A DNA stretch of 64,000 bases from Vibrio agarivorans. Lineage in GTDB: Bacteria > Pseudomonadota > Gammaproteobacteria > Enterobacterales > Vibrionaceae. The notes below the pieces were generated by a model. It searched no databases. It had not been told where the DNA came from and was given only the letters and a program-made list of their open reading frames with translations. Location of the stretch: positions 70,867 through 134,866 of the forward strand of contig NZ_JAUFQF010000003.1 of the NCBI RefSeq assembly GCF_030409635.1, given 5' to 3'. Each line of letters opens with the position of its first letter. The stretch's first letter is position 1. Positions 50,205 to 59,762 of this stretch are shown here, one piece after another. The position numbers and the translations under genes were made by a program.

Positions 50205-50525
50205 AAACTCAAAAAAAGGTACACATCAAGAAATACAATAGTACACCTAAAACATAAAACTTATCGCTTATAATCAGTAATTTAAAAGGGAAATATTACA
50301 GAAAACATAGGTAATATTGTCAGGTGCGCATAACCGTACAGTTCATAGAAATCAATGGTACACCAGAAAAAGTTCAATGGTACACTAGAAAAAGTTCAAT
50401 GGTACACCAGAAAAATGAGCAAATTTGAACCGAATCGATTAATAAAAACTGTGAACCTGCCCATATTATGCACCAAGAAAACGGTACACCTCGTAAAGAA
50501 CAATGGTACACAAGCGATTCAAAGT
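50205..50525. repeat. Left iteron cluster of the replication origin
   Basis: Repeated TCAATGGTACACCAGAAAAA units start at 50352, 50374 and 50396 (22-bp spacing). Weaker copies with GTACAC occur near 50215, 50236, 50482 and 50504. Same core as the right cluster, so both are likely binding sites for the initiator at 51.6 kb. Confidence 0.8.
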
Positions 50526-50566
50526 CATTCATCACGACAACTGATCTCAATAACCCAAAAGAAAAG

Positions 50567-51196
50567 CTATCCCTTAAATATCAGGTGCTCATTAGAATAG
50601 AAGCTCAAGTGATTAGTAAGGCAATGGACTATAGAATCAGCAAGCGATTTCTCGTCCAAACTGGTAACAACCTTGTTGCCGTATTCATCTAAAAAGTACA
50701 ATTCCTCGGCTGCGGAGGATATGTAATAGTCATTGGCTGAATTGAAATAGACATCAAAAAGCAGGGTAGACGAGTGTTTCTTCCTAAATCGCATGACACC
50801 AATACCCCTTAGCTCAACAAATTCATTCATGAAAATGTCTAAAATCCCAACGCCATCGCCTAGTTTAATGCAGGTCAGCAGCATCCTATCATTGGAATCA
50901 AATCTTTTATCAACATAGTACTCTTGTTCAGCATAGGTAAACATAAATAGATTGGAGTGGTAGAACTGGAATCTCGGATAAGCAGGAAGCGGTTCTAATG
51001 CATACTTCACAGTGACCAGCTTGGGTAAGCCATCGATAAAAGTAACGAAAATTGACTCAGATTTATTCTTTAACATTCTGTAAATTGCAGATTCGCTGAC
51101 ATTTAGCGCTTTAGCGAATCGCGGTACACTATCATCATAGTGAACCTTAATGTACTCATCTAACTTCAACAAAGTGACACACCATTTAAAGTCCAT
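50567..51196 (-). CDS. HTH protein inside the origin, 209 aa
   Basis: Start chosen at MDFKWCVTLLKLDEYI (the 21 upstream codons of the open frame look hydrophobic and run into the origin). A helix-turn-helix is visible at about 20-45: DDSVPRFAKALNVSESAIYRML. The remaining 160 residues are beta-rich and unassigned. It sits between the two iteron clusters, divergent from the initiator gene; a copy-number or initiation regulator is the natural guess. An iteron-like CGGTACAC lies within its coding region (near 51122). Confidence 0.55.
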   Translation of the reverse strand: MDFKWCVTLLKLDEYIKVHYDDSVPRFAKALNVSESAIYRMLKNKSESIFVTFIDGLPKLVTVKYALEPLPAYPRFQFYHSNLFMFTYAEQEYYVDKRFDSNDRMLLTCIKLGDGVGILDIFMNEFVELRGIGVMRFRKKHSSTLLFDVYFNSANDYYISSAAEELYFLDEYGNKVVTSLDEKSLADSIVHCLTNHLSFYSNEHLIFKG

Positions 51197-51306
51197 AAAA
51201 ATGACCGTTATGGTCACTATATGTGGAATGTTATAAGCGACTAGAAAAATAATCAACATATTCTAGGTAAAAATTGTGAATAAGGCTATATGACACAACG
51301 AAAACC

Positions 51307-51315
51307 TGTGGACAA
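51307..51315 (-). other. DnaA-box-like site
   Basis: TGTGGACAA, reverse complement TTGTCCACA, one mismatch from TTATCCACA. It lies 15 bases before the right iteron cluster. Confidence 0.5.
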
Positions 51316-51328
51316 CATGTGAATTAAA

Positions 51329-51434
51329 TTCAATGGTACACATGAAAACTTCAACGGTACATATAAAAAGTTCAATGGTACAGTAGGAAAAATCAATGGT
51401 ACACATCAAAAATTCAATGGTACACATAAAATAC
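51329..51434. repeat. Right iteron cluster of the replication origin
   Basis: Five units with 21-bp (two-helical-turn) spacing, TCAATGGTACACATNAAAAA type, starting at 51330, 51351, 51372, 51393 and 51414. Followed by an extremely AT-rich stretch (51435-51560) that could be the unwinding element. Confidence 0.85.
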
Positions 51435-51580
51435 TATGGAATATATTCTTAATAATCAGTCGTTTACGCAACCCACATTTCCCATATTAAAGATATTAGA
51501 TCAATATTAAGATATAAGAATATTATCTATTTATATCTTAATACTGTTAAATGGTACTATAAAACTGATCCTTGCGATCT
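51435..51580. other. AT-rich putative unwinding element
   Basis: Almost uninterrupted A/T with repeated ATATTAAGATAT-type words (51485-51550), directly between the iterons and the initiator gene. Likely also holds the initiator promoter. Confidence 0.55.
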
Positions 51581-51632
51581 TATGCAGAAGATCATACTAT
51601 CAAAAGTAAGATTATGTTTTATTGAGTGTTTT

Positions 51633-53564
51633 ATGATGTCTAACGACTTGGACAATACCAGAGAAAATTTCTACTTTGTGAGAGATAGTGCGAAGCCTAT
51701 TTCGGAAACAACAAGGTCATTGTTTAGTCGTACAAAAGCACAGCGCAAACTCCTAGAAGTTTTGGATGAGTTACATAGCAATTCCTCTCGTGGCACGGTA
51801 ATCCCATTCCTGACCATAACCATCAAATGCGGAAAGAGCGGATCATCGCTGAAAAACTACACTAGACGCACTATCGTAAATGAACCAATCAAACATTTTA
51901 TTAAAGAGGTAGATTTCACAGGAATCGATGGTTTACGTGCAGGACAAACAGCATACACACTCGACTATGACCTGTTAAGTTCAGAGTCCCCACTCGATCA
52001 CATAGTTCTAAAATCAACGGAATCGAGAGCTGACTCTGGGAAAAAGCGTAAGGAAGAGAACGAAATTGCGAAACGTGAATTCGACCATGTGCCGAATTTG
52101 CCTGTTGATCGTCATTTCTCTACTAACTCATTTAGCTTATTGGCAAGTCTTGTTGTAACAGAAAAAACAAGCCAAGTAAGGCGACCAATGCTAAGTCGCT
52201 ATACCAAAGGTGAAACAAACTGGGTAACGATCACAAACCCGAGTGGTTACATTACTCGTCATCAAGATGCAGTTGTCGCATTTGCAGCTCTACAAATAAC
52301 TTGGGCGCATCACGCAATTAAACGTTCAAACTACATCACCACCAAGAAAGCACCTGTCAATGAAACACCAATATCATTAAATGCAATCGCTGGGCTTCTA
52401 GAGAAATCAAACAACTCGGACAACTACAAGGTTTTGCGCCAAAGCTTGGACGTGAACCGCAAAACGCGATTCTCTTTTTCCCAAGATTTTGATGACAAAT
52501 CAAACGTAGCTCCCACCATTCATATGTTCGATAAATGCAACTCGGTAAGAAACGCAAAAAGTAGTGGTAAAACCGAGCAAGAGATATTTGATGAGTCTCT
52601 CACATACGTCATCACTTGGGATAAATCTATCTGGGAATCTATCATCATGCAAGACAGCCATCATGCGATACCAGAGCACCTTTTAAAAACTGATCCGACC
52701 CTTGTCATATTCTATCTGAAGCTCCGCTCGATGGAAAAATTACGAATCCGAAAAGGTCTTCCAAAAGATAGGATGTATGAGACAGATTTTGAAGCCGATA
52801 GGCTCTTTGATAATTATCTGAATATGCAACCAGAAGAGTTCTTACAACTGGTTTACAATCAACAAAAGAAAGACGAAAAGGGTAATGGATCGAGTTATCT
52901 TATCTACAGTCCTGAGTACCCCGAGTGTTTCAAGCTGTTTGGCTATACCATTGACTTAACCAATATCAAAAATAACAGTAGGAATCGCGACATAACAATT
53001 TCATTCTCTGCAAATTCAATCAATGAACATTTGAATCTGCCCACGAACAATGACGGAACACCGACAATCATAAACGAGATACCATTTTATTTACGCGAAA
53101 TATTAGAAAATTCCCCAGAGACCGCCAGTTATCGCAAACAGGATTATCGGTCAAAAACATGTGGTGTTTATGCGGAGTACTATGACAAGAACGAGGATAG
53201 CAAAAGCGTGGTATTATCTCGTTACACACCGACTGACAAACTGAACATAAACACGACAATATTTCAAACGGAAACACACTCGCGTGAGTCGCTAATGGTC
53301 GAGTTCAACTCACTCATCGATCAATGCCACTATCTCACCAGCTCAGATAATGAAATTGTCTCAGCGGATATGCTGAACAATGCGTTAGCTGAAATCACAG
53401 AGCAGATGGTTATATCGTTCCCTCTCGATATTGATGTAGTTGTGAGATACCTATCGGCACGTCCAGCCGCAGTCGATGAGATAGCATCACTTTGGAATCA
53501 CCAGCTCGAAATGCATTATGAAACGATGCAAGAGATAGTCGGACTCCACCAAGATTACCGATAG
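51633..53564 (+). CDS. RctB-like replication initiator
   Basis: About 643 residues from MMSNDLDNTRENF (the open frame could begin at 51582). Size and several blocks resemble RctB, the initiator of Vibrio chromosome 2 (658 residues): a region around ETPISLNAIAGLLEKSNN (RctB NKTPLYITDILSLRGKKD), YVITWDKSIWESIIMQDSHH and IPEHLLKTDPTLVIFYLKLR (RctB WEPSFFEELLTRDYFF and PPEILKQHTLVFQLY). It is preceded by an iteron cluster and an AT-rich region, as expected for an initiator. The iterons lack GATC, unlike RctB 12-mers, so methylation control may not apply. A motif copy lies just after the stop (53578-53592). Confidence 0.65.
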   Translation: MMSNDLDNTRENFYFVRDSAKPISETTRSLFSRTKAQRKLLEVLDELHSNSSRGTVIPFLTITIKCGKSGSSLKNYTRRTIVNEPIKHFIKEVDFTGIDGLRAGQTAYTLDYDLLSSESPLDHIVLKSTESRADSGKKRKEENEIAKREFDHVPNLPVDRHFSTNSFSLLASLVVTEKTSQVRRPMLSRYTKGETNWVTITNPSGYITRHQDAVVAFAALQITWAHHAIKRSNYITTKKAPVNETPISLNAIAGLLEKSNNSDNYKVLRQSLDVNRKTRFSFSQDFDDKSNVAPTIHMFDKCNSVRNAKSSGKTEQEIFDESLTYVITWDKSIWESIIMQDSHHAIPEHLLKTDPTLVIFYLKLRSMEKLRIRKGLPKDRMYETDFEADRLFDNYLNMQPEEFLQLVYNQQKKDEKGNGSSYLIYSPEYPECFKLFGYTIDLTNIKNNSRNRDITISFSANSINEHLNLPTNNDGTPTIINEIPFYLREILENSPETASYRKQDYRSKTCGVYAEYYDKNEDSKSVVLSRYTPTDKLNINTTIFQTETHSRESLMVEFNSLIDQCHYLTSSDNEIVSADMLNNALAEITEQMVISFPLDIDVVVRYLSARPAAVDEIASLWNHQLEMHYETMQEIVGLHQDYR

Positions 53565-53865
53565 CCACTTTTTGAGAAAAACCTCCACAGTACAGTACAA
53601 AGTAACAAGGGGTAGATGGCAATGCGCCCCTTAACCCTCCTAGACCGCGCTTGCGCGAAAAATAAAAAAAACCAAAAAATCAGCACTTTAACTTTAGCGA
53701 TTAGGTTGAGATGACCTTCTTTCTTTAATAGACCCTAATGTTACTTTGTACTGTAAGTATACGGAAGCAGTTGCATTTGATTGTGTGATATATAATAATT
53801 GAACTTGTATTTATTGTGTTGATTGTGTGTTTTGAATTTATCGTGTACTTACGAGGGAGACGCAC
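53565..53865. other. Intergenic region
   Basis: Contains CGCGCTTGCGCG with a following A-rich tract (53644-53661, terminator-like), then AT-rich DNA that may hold the promoter of the secreted protein. No ORF supported. Confidence 0.5.
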
Positions 53866-54435
53866 ATGAAACGTACACTCATTAGCATAGCAACCGTTGC
53901 TATCATTACAATCAGCGGTAGTGTTACAGCAGGGCTGAACATAGACCGCACAGGCACAACCATCAGTACTACCAAAAGTTATGACCAAATCCGCAATGGG
54001 CTCGGTTTGAGTTTCAGCTATGTAGACCATGATGATAGCGTTGGGACTAGGGGAAGCTCATCTAGTACGTCAGGTTCAAGCGTTGTGAATACCGATACGT
54101 CAAAAGCCAACGACACGCTTGGCACTATCAATTGCTCACATCAAGCATATAAAACGCTATGTAAAGAAATTGAAGATATGATTAAAGATGCCTATGAGCC
54201 ACCTGTCGAATCTGAGCCTGATTACTCGGCTGAAAAAGCCGCCTGTGAAGCGAAAAGCCCGATCACTTGGAGTGAAAAAGTAGGCTATACATCAGGTTTA
54301 AACTATTGTTCAGGTACTAGGTGGTATTCTCAAGGTTATGTTTGGGACGATTCCATAAATCAATGTGTAAGCGGTACTAAGGAAACAACCAAAAATAGCG
54401 TGACCTGTACGAAGGACAATGGTGGTAGTAAATAA
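53866..54435 (+). CDS. Secreted/periplasmic protein, 189 aa
   Basis: Signal peptide (1-23, MKRTLISIATVAIITISGSV, cleavage after TAG). Mature part Ser/Thr-rich (SSSTSGSSVVNTDTSK) with several Cys (NCSHQAYKTLC, NYCSGTRWY, NQCVSGT, VTCTK) likely forming disulfides. Not recognised. Convergent with the integrase gene and sharing its terminator. Confidence 0.6.
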   Translation: MKRTLISIATVAIITISGSVTAGLNIDRTGTTISTTKSYDQIRNGLGLSFSYVDHDDSVGTRGSSSSTSGSSVVNTDTSKANDTLGTINCSHQAYKTLCKEIEDMIKDAYEPPVESEPDYSAEKAACEAKSPITWSEKVGYTSGLNYCSGTRWYSQGYVWDDSINQCVSGTKETTKNSVTCTKDNGGSK

Positions 54436-54437
54436 GA

Positions 54438-55412
54438 CTACAAATCAGGGACGCTATGCATCGCGTCCCTGATCTCCGTTTCACTTCTCATTATGTAATC
54501 ATCAGTTGTACTTATATCAGAGTGACCTAATAAATCCTTAATCACTGTCAAGGATGTTCCAGCTCTATCTAACGTTGTTCCAAAGCTCTTTCGCAAATCA
54601 TGTGGTTTGATAATGCCCAGCCCAGCGCGTAGGCTGTTTTCAGCCACTATGTTGTAAATGGCTTGAGCGCTTAGTCGTGCATTAGTTAAACCACCATTTT
54701 TTAATACGCTAGTAAACAAAGCACCATCATGATAGCCCCTAGCTTGGATGTATCTAGCAAGGCGCTTTAGCGTTGACCTCTTAACAAACAACTTTCGCTG
54801 TTTGTTACCTTTACCTGTCACCATCATCTCGCCACTACGATAATCAATATCTGAAACATTGAGACTAACAAGCTCGCTTCTTCGCAGACCTGTGCTTAGT
54901 GCAAGAGCCAGAATAGCGGCATCACGCAGACCTTTGTTGGTTGTCGTAGGGCACACATCAACTAAAGCCTTTTGCTGCTCAACCGTTAAGCCAACTCCTT
55001 TCTTTAAACGAGAGCCAGAGGGCGAGGGGATTTGTCTAATTGGTTCGTATTCATCAAGTGACATCATTTGGAGATGCCACGACTCCCTAGCAACCTGCTT
55101 AAGAGCGACTAGATAAGTACGCAGTCGGGCAGGGCTTAGGGTGGGGGATAACGACTGGAAATAGCTCATAATGGCAAGAACATCAGGTCTGCGCATTTCT
55201 GACCACGGAAACGAAAACAGATCCGCTCTGCCTGACGAAACGCTCCGAGCAATATGATTCAGAGTGTACCGCATGTTCGCCTTGCTACTAGCTGCAGGTA
55301 ACGAAGCTAGGTACACCAAAGCAGGGTTATGGCGACTAGATTTGTCCTGTGACAATGTAACGCCATTGGCTTGGCTAAAGGTGGTAAGCTCGAAACCCGA
55401 CATAGTATTCAC
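54438..55412 (-). CDS. Tyrosine recombinase (phage/plasmid integrase type)
   Basis: 324 residues. N-terminal SAM-like domain (about 25-115), then the catalytic domain: STGLRRSELVSL (Arg), TGKGNKQRKLFV (Lys), IKPHDLRKSFGTTL (HxxR), LLGHSDISTTDDYIM (His and Tyr). All RKHRHY positions present, so probably active, for example in resolving plasmid multimers or integrating an element. Convergent with 53866-54435. Confidence 0.85.
   Translation of the reverse strand: MNTMSGFELTTFSQANGVTLSQDKSSRHNPALVYLASLPAASSKANMRYTLNHIARSVSSGRADLFSFPWSEMRRPDVLAIMSYFQSLSPTLSPARLRTYLVALKQVARESWHLQMMSLDEYEPIRQIPSPSGSRLKKGVGLTVEQQKALVDVCPTTTNKGLRDAAILALALSTGLRRSELVSLNVSDIDYRSGEMMVTGKGNKQRKLFVKRSTLKRLARYIQARGYHDGALFTSVLKNGGLTNARLSAQAIYNIVAENSLRAGLGIIKPHDLRKSFGTTLDRAGTSLTVIKDLLGHSDISTTDDYIMRSETEIRDAMHSVPDL
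54444..54473. terminator. Shared hairpin between convergent genes
   Basis: ATCAGGGACG / CGTCCCTGAT with CTATGCAT loop, overlapping the last codons of the integrase gene. No long T run. Confidence 0.6.
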
Positions 55413-55562
55413 CTGAGTTATCCTGTTATTATATACAGTGTATCATAAAAAATGGACATAGTAGGTTAATGAATGACTTTGTGGATTTTTTTATAAAAAG
55501 AGCGAGAGATGTTTTGATTTCCTATGTGGATTTATTACCATTAAGAAAACATAGGGATTATC

Positions 55563-56225
55563 ATGAAAAGCAAACTAAATTTTAACTGGGTCGAAACTAA
55601 ACAAAATGCAAAACACTTTATTAACTATGGCAAGCAAGAAGCTTTTAAGTCTTTAATAAAAGCCACTTGTACACTTGTCGGTGGTAGTATAGCATTTTTC
55701 ATTGTTGCATTAATAAAATACCTATCGTATGAGTACGCGAAAAATCCATTACTGTGGATGCTAGGTTCTATTTTGCTAGGTGCTGCGATACTACTCCTAG
55801 CTTCTATTCGTTACTTTCTAACAAATAGAGAAGATAGAGCCAAATACACCAATTGGAAATCTGTGGTAATGCGTGAGTTTCTTAAGAGCTTTAACAACTC
55901 ACTTTTATTGTTCCATGCTGGGTTTCAGACTGTGTACTGCGTAGCTGGTTGGATCGCATTAAAAAGCAGTAGTTTTTCTGAAAAACTACCAATGGATATA
56001 AAAGATAACATGAACATCTCAAACCCATTTATAGATCTGCTCTCTATACTGGGTTTTACCATTATTCTACATATCGCGTATAACATGACGATCAACTACA
56101 TTAATGCCAATTCAGAACTAGAAATGAAACGGTTGAAAGAGCATAATCCCGATGAAGAAGACTATTCCAGTGAGAAAATAAGAAAAGACATGAAAATTAG
56201 AAAGTCACTTAAATCAATAACATAG
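55563..56225 (+). CDS. Integral membrane protein, 220 aa
   Basis: Hydrophobic segments at about 33-57, 67-91, 117-136 (weaker) and 158-181; charged ends. Family unknown. A dispersed-motif variant, GTTTTTCTGAAAAAC, lies at 55972-55986 in the coding sequence. Confidence 0.6.
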   Translation: MKSKLNFNWVETKQNAKHFINYGKQEAFKSLIKATCTLVGGSIAFFIVALIKYLSYEYAKNPLLWMLGSILLGAAILLLASIRYFLTNREDRAKYTNWKSVVMREFLKSFNNSLLLFHAGFQTVYCVAGWIALKSSSFSEKLPMDIKDNMNISNPFIDLLSILGFTIILHIAYNMTINYINANSELEMKRLKEHNPDEEDYSSEKIRKDMKIRKSLKSIT

Positions 56226-56380
56226 TAGATATTATCTTTATTATGTTAAATTACTTGGTTTAAGTACGATAATGTTTCGTCTAATTCGCTTTCCCTTCAT
56301 CGTATACTTGCTCAAATAAATTGAATTGCACATAATCGGATTTACCATAATTGGACGCCCTGTAATTGAACATAAAATTG

Positions 56381-56428
56381 TTATGACGCACTGAATTCAT
56401 CTTCGATGCATTCAGTGAGTCATAACCT
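56381..56428. repeat. Long inverted repeat
   Basis: GTTATGAC-G-CACTGAAT ... ATTCAGTG-A-GTCATAAC, 17-base arms with one matched-position difference and a 14-base loop, 18 bases beyond the zinc-ribbon gene. Lacks a T run; a strong hairpin or protein-binding site. Confidence 0.7.
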
Positions 56429-56445
56429 TAATTGTTATCCTACGG

Positions 56446-57042
56446 CTATTTTATTAGTTCTTTTTTTATCTGAACTGGATATAAAGCGTGTCGAACACCA
56501 CGAGCACAAGTGAAATCAATCTTGGTAGTGGAATTGACATATTGCTTGCTGATAATTTTTCCACCAGCCTGTTCAATTAACTGTTTTAATTCGCCAAACC
56601 GTTTTGTGCGTATTTTTTGTTGTTTATGGTGCTTACTACAAACAGGACACCAAGTTTTGTCATTAAGCACCGCTCTTCCCTTCATTTGGAAAATATGACC
56701 ATGCTTACATTGCCAATAGTGCGTGTATGCGATGCCGTTGAATTCGTTATCTAACAGCTTCCCATTGTGACGATCACGGACGAAGAGTTTCACTGATTCA
56801 GTCGTATGCTTACGATTGCCACCGCAGACAGAGCACCAATGACCGTTCTTGACATCATTAGCTATTGGTTGCCATATATGCCCAAATTCACATTGTATGG
56901 ATATTCTAACGCTGTACTTGCATACGTCACCTTGTGGTGACAGCAACCGTCCACGCTTGGATAGGATAATGCCATTAATTGTCTGATAACATTTATCTTT
57001 TCGGACGGCTGACTTTGAAATATCGTTGTTCGTATGATGCAT
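56446..57042 (-). CDS. Treble-clef zinc-ribbon repeat protein, 198 aa
   Basis: Two clear repeats of the pattern C-x2-GH-x-(W/F) ... G/T-x-WC-x2-C: QCEFGHIWQPIANDV, then HWCSVCGGNRK; QCKHGHIFQMKG, then TWCPVCSKHHK. A third partial repeat (FTCARGVRHAL) follows. This is the treble-clef array (DUF4379/DUF723-like) seen in phage and endonuclease-associated proteins. Likely nucleic-acid binding. Monocistronic. Confidence 0.65.
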   Translation of the reverse strand: MHHTNNDISKSAVRKDKCYQTINGIILSKRGRLLSPQGDVCKYSVRISIQCEFGHIWQPIANDVKNGHWCSVCGGNRKHTTESVKLFVRDRHNGKLLDNEFNGIAYTHYWQCKHGHIFQMKGRAVLNDKTWCPVCSKHHKQQKIRTKRFGELKQLIEQAGGKIISKQYVNSTTKIDFTCARGVRHALYPVQIKKELIK

Positions 57043-57360
57043 TAGAACTCTCCGTATCAGTAGTTTCTTCCTTTAAACCAAACGGTGAGTTAATGAGATG
57101 ATTGAGGGGTTGAGTGTAGCGAGATGTAACGCTATCTGACAGTTGAATAAGCTCATATTGTCTATAACGTCACATCATTAGATGCAGGTAGGATGACGGA
57201 TTTGTTCACGCTGAGAATGGGATTAGTAAAAACTGTTTACTCATTTGGACGTAACTGACATCAGAAAGGCGTACGACAGAGAACCCCCTATACCGACATT
57301 GACCACCAACCTGACACACAGAACAAAAGCAAGGGCTAAATAATCTGTACCGTTTCACTG
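57043..57360. other. Intergenic region
   Basis: About 320 bases with no supported ORF, repeat or promoter core. Confidence 0.5.
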
Positions 57361-57618
57361 TTAATTACCATGCCCCATGTTTTTCTGAACATTCAATAAT
57401 AGCTCCCTTGCCTCGCAAAAACGCCCTTCATTTATAAGGTGTACGATTCTTTCAAGACGCTGCTTATCTGATTGAGAAGCAGGAATAACACCACTCTCCA
57501 CCATTTCTAACAATGTGTAAGCCGTATTTGCCTGAACGGAGCATTCTTGTTCCGTCATTGAATATACTGGGGATGAACCTAAAACCATTATTAGTGATAG
57601 CAATCGATACTTTTTCAT
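57361..57618 (-). CDS. Small exported protein, 85 aa
   Basis: Signal peptide (1-20, YRLLSLIMVLGSSPVYS). Mature part helical with two Cys (ECSVQANTAY, RFCEARELL) that could pair. Not recognised. Confidence 0.55.
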   Translation of the reverse strand: MKKYRLLSLIMVLGSSPVYSMTEQECSVQANTAYTLLEMVESGVIPASQSDKQRLERIVHLINEGRFCEARELLLNVQKNMGHGN

Positions 57619-57807
57619 AAAAACCTACCTAGAATTCGAGTGAGTAACCTTCCCTGCCTTGTCAAACAGTCAAGGCTCGACTACAGGTTAGCATATTATG
57701 AAATGAATGGACAAAATTTACTCCTTAAAGTACCGTTAGACATAGAATAGGTTTTCAAAACACACGTTTTGATAAGTAACACTGTAACAAAATAATTTGA
57801 GGCATTT

Positions 57808-58032
57808 ATGTTTAACGTACTGGTGTTTCTATTAATCGCAACGATTGGTGGTTTGACGATCGTCAGGATACTAAATCAATGGAAGCAGATGGATGACCCA
57901 AAGCTGTATAAAAACCCGTTTCGCTTCTTTACAGAGCCTCAGTTCCGACAACTCAGAGTGCTGCTTGGGACTTTACTGCTGGTATGGTTAATTTTTTATG
58001 GGATGTTGAGTTATCTAAGTTCAAATGGGTAA
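57808..58032 (+). CDS. Small membrane protein, 74 aa
   Basis: Two hydrophobic segments (about 2-20 and 51-70) around a charged loop (RFFTEPQFRQLRV). Not recognised. Precedes 58064-58615 by 31 bases. Confidence 0.55.
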   Translation: MFNVLVFLLIATIGGLTIVRILNQWKQMDDPKLYKNPFRFFTEPQFRQLRVLLGTLLLVWLIFYGMLSYLSSNG

Positions 58033-58063
58033 AGCCAATAAATTGTCAAAAGGAAAATGAACT

Positions 58064-58615
58064 ATGTTTCAAAAAAAAGAAGATTCTCAGGTGGTTCTAC
58101 CTTACGCAGACGCCCTTGCTGCACACATTGAAGAAAATTATAATTCAACCATAAAGCACGCAGTCGTTAACCTCGGTAGTTTACTGATTGATTACCGTAT
58201 CATAGAGCTTAGGCAAGTTTCAAAAGGTACATCGAGGCATAAGGTCAATCCAAGCTTGATCGATGTACTAAATGGCAATGCGAGCATCGAATCATTGCAT
58301 CAGGCACTTTTAGATAACAGGCTGGTTGGCAGGGTTTATACTGCACTTTATGGAAAACATTACGAAGAAAAGCTAACAGAATTTGTTGATATAGAAAGTC
58401 TACAGCAAGCTGTGGAGTTCTATAAAAAAGTGCCACTAGAACTCTATACCGTGGAACAACTAACAGCATTAAAAATTTCCATTGAACTTGACGTTATGCT
58501 TATTCATGACGGGAAGCCTTTTATGCCGCCTAGAGTACCGACTTATGATTTATTCCTTGCAATCATGGTAGTTGCAAGCTTCACCTATGTTCTCACTCAG
58601 GTGGACTTTGGATAA
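58064..58615 (+). CDS. Hypothetical protein with C-terminal membrane segment, 183 aa
   Basis: Soluble helical region (1-160), then a hydrophobic C terminus (YDLFLAIMVVASFTYVLTQ). AAAGGAAAA ribosome binding site. Not recognised; probably an operon with the small membrane protein upstream. A one-mismatch copy of the dispersed motif overlaps its start. Confidence 0.55.
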   Translation: MFQKKEDSQVVLPYADALAAHIEENYNSTIKHAVVNLGSLLIDYRIIELRQVSKGTSRHKVNPSLIDVLNGNASIESLHQALLDNRLVGRVYTALYGKHYEEKLTEFVDIESLQQAVEFYKKVPLELYTVEQLTALKISIELDVMLIHDGKPFMPPRVPTYDLFLAIMVVASFTYVLTQVDFG

Positions 58616-58748
58616 CATAAAGATGAGCGCATTGAGGTAAGACTGCTAGCTGAGATCGTCTTTACCGTAAAGCCACATCGTTACATGCTTAAGTCTTATT
58701 GAGTCCCTTCATCAATCAGCTCGTCAGCTCATTCGGGGACTGATAAGA

Positions 58749-58895
58749 CTACTTGAAAAACCCCTCCACAATTGTCCATGCCCACTGCCCTAACTTGATG
58801 AAGATCTTTGCAATGAATCTTCCGAGGACAAACTTCAACGGGTTTTCGATTACCGACCAAAACCACAAAACAAATTGCATGATGCGAGCTTGCAT
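58749..58895 (-). CDS. 48-aa amphipathic membrane peptide
   Basis: MQARIMQFVLWFWSVIENPL, then KFVLGRFIAKIFIKLGQWAW and a short tail TIVEGFFK. AGGGGATAAG ribosome binding site. Alternating aromatic/hydrophobic and basic residues suggest membrane association. Resembles small toxin-like membrane peptides only in general composition. Confidence 0.45.
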   Translation of the reverse strand: MQARIMQFVLWFWSVIENPLKFVLGRFIAKIFIKLGQWAWTIVEGFFK

Positions 58896-59104
58896 TCTTA
58901 TCCCCTATGTTTGATTAACATGACTATGATAACCTGACCAAAAAACAAAAGTACGGCAGAAACACGCTTATCAGTAGAACCACCAACATGTGCCATCTTG
59001 CCCAACAATCAGTACTGGTAACACAGCCATCATAGTCACACTATAATGAGCTGCGAAACCTACCCCTTAATAACTTGAGGATTGTATCTGGTTGCGAATC
59101 ACCG

Positions 59105-59227
59105 ATGATCTGTAACACTTCCTACAGAACTAATGTGCGTTGCAGTCGGTGTCAAAACCAGATTAAATCAACAATATTGAAAGAATACTGGGGGAAACGG
59201 TGTTCACGCCCCCCCCCTCTCGTATGA
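59105..59227 (+). CDS. Possible 40-aa zinc-finger-like peptide
   Basis: MICNTSYRTNVRCSRCQNQI, then KSTILKEYWGKRC. Four cysteines arranged C-x9-C-x2-C-x16-C could hold zinc, as in phage Com-like proteins. No good ribosome binding site, so tentative. Confidence 0.3.
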   Translation: MICNTSYRTNVRCSRCQNQIKSTILKEYWGKRCSRPPPLV

Positions 59228-59327
59228 AGTTAATTTATCATAACCCTTAGAAATAAGACCCGATATAGATCCAAGTGGGCGTGATTTTGGTGAAGAAGAG
59301 TTCAAGATTTAGGCTATGGGAGCACAA

Positions 59328-59762
59328 TTAATGAATAGACTTCTTCTTATAGAAAATTTCGGCAAGGTCTGGATGTTCAACTATGCAACCTGCCTCATCC
59401 ATTCCTGCTTTGAATCCAGCAGAATAGGCATCGACATATATCTCCCAAACCAGATCTAGTTCGGCTTTCAACTTATCAAAAATAGGAGATGTTTCATTAT
59501 GAACTCGTATTGATAGAAAACTAATGAAGGATTGCTTCTGGTACGCATCGTCAGAATCATCCGAAAAAAGTACATAGAGACCGTTTTCATAGTAACCAAA
59601 CTTGGATGTAACTGCTTCGTATAGAAGCCAGAACTTGTTATCTAAATAAGCAACTTGAGTACGTTCAACGTTCCAGTCCAAGGTCGAGTAACCTGATGGT
59701 GTTGTCGGTGAAATAGACTCGATTGTGAAGTTCCCAAACGAACCGACTGTGACTTTATTCAT
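59328..59762 (-). CDS. Hypothetical protein, 144 aa
   Basis: Not recognised. Soluble, aromatic-rich, ending with a KAGMDEAGCIVEHPDLA-type helix. Upstream 59763-60106 has no other gene. Near-match of the dispersed motif (GTTTTTTTTACAAAG) overlaps its 5' leader at 59769-59783. Confidence 0.55.
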   Translation of the reverse strand: MNKVTVGSFGNFTIESISPTTPSGYSTLDWNVERTQVAYLDNKFWLLYEAVTSKFGYYENGLYVLFSDDSDDAYQKQSFISFLSIRVHNETSPIFDKLKAELDLVWEIYVDAYSAGFKAGMDEAGCIVEHPDLAEIFYKKKSIH

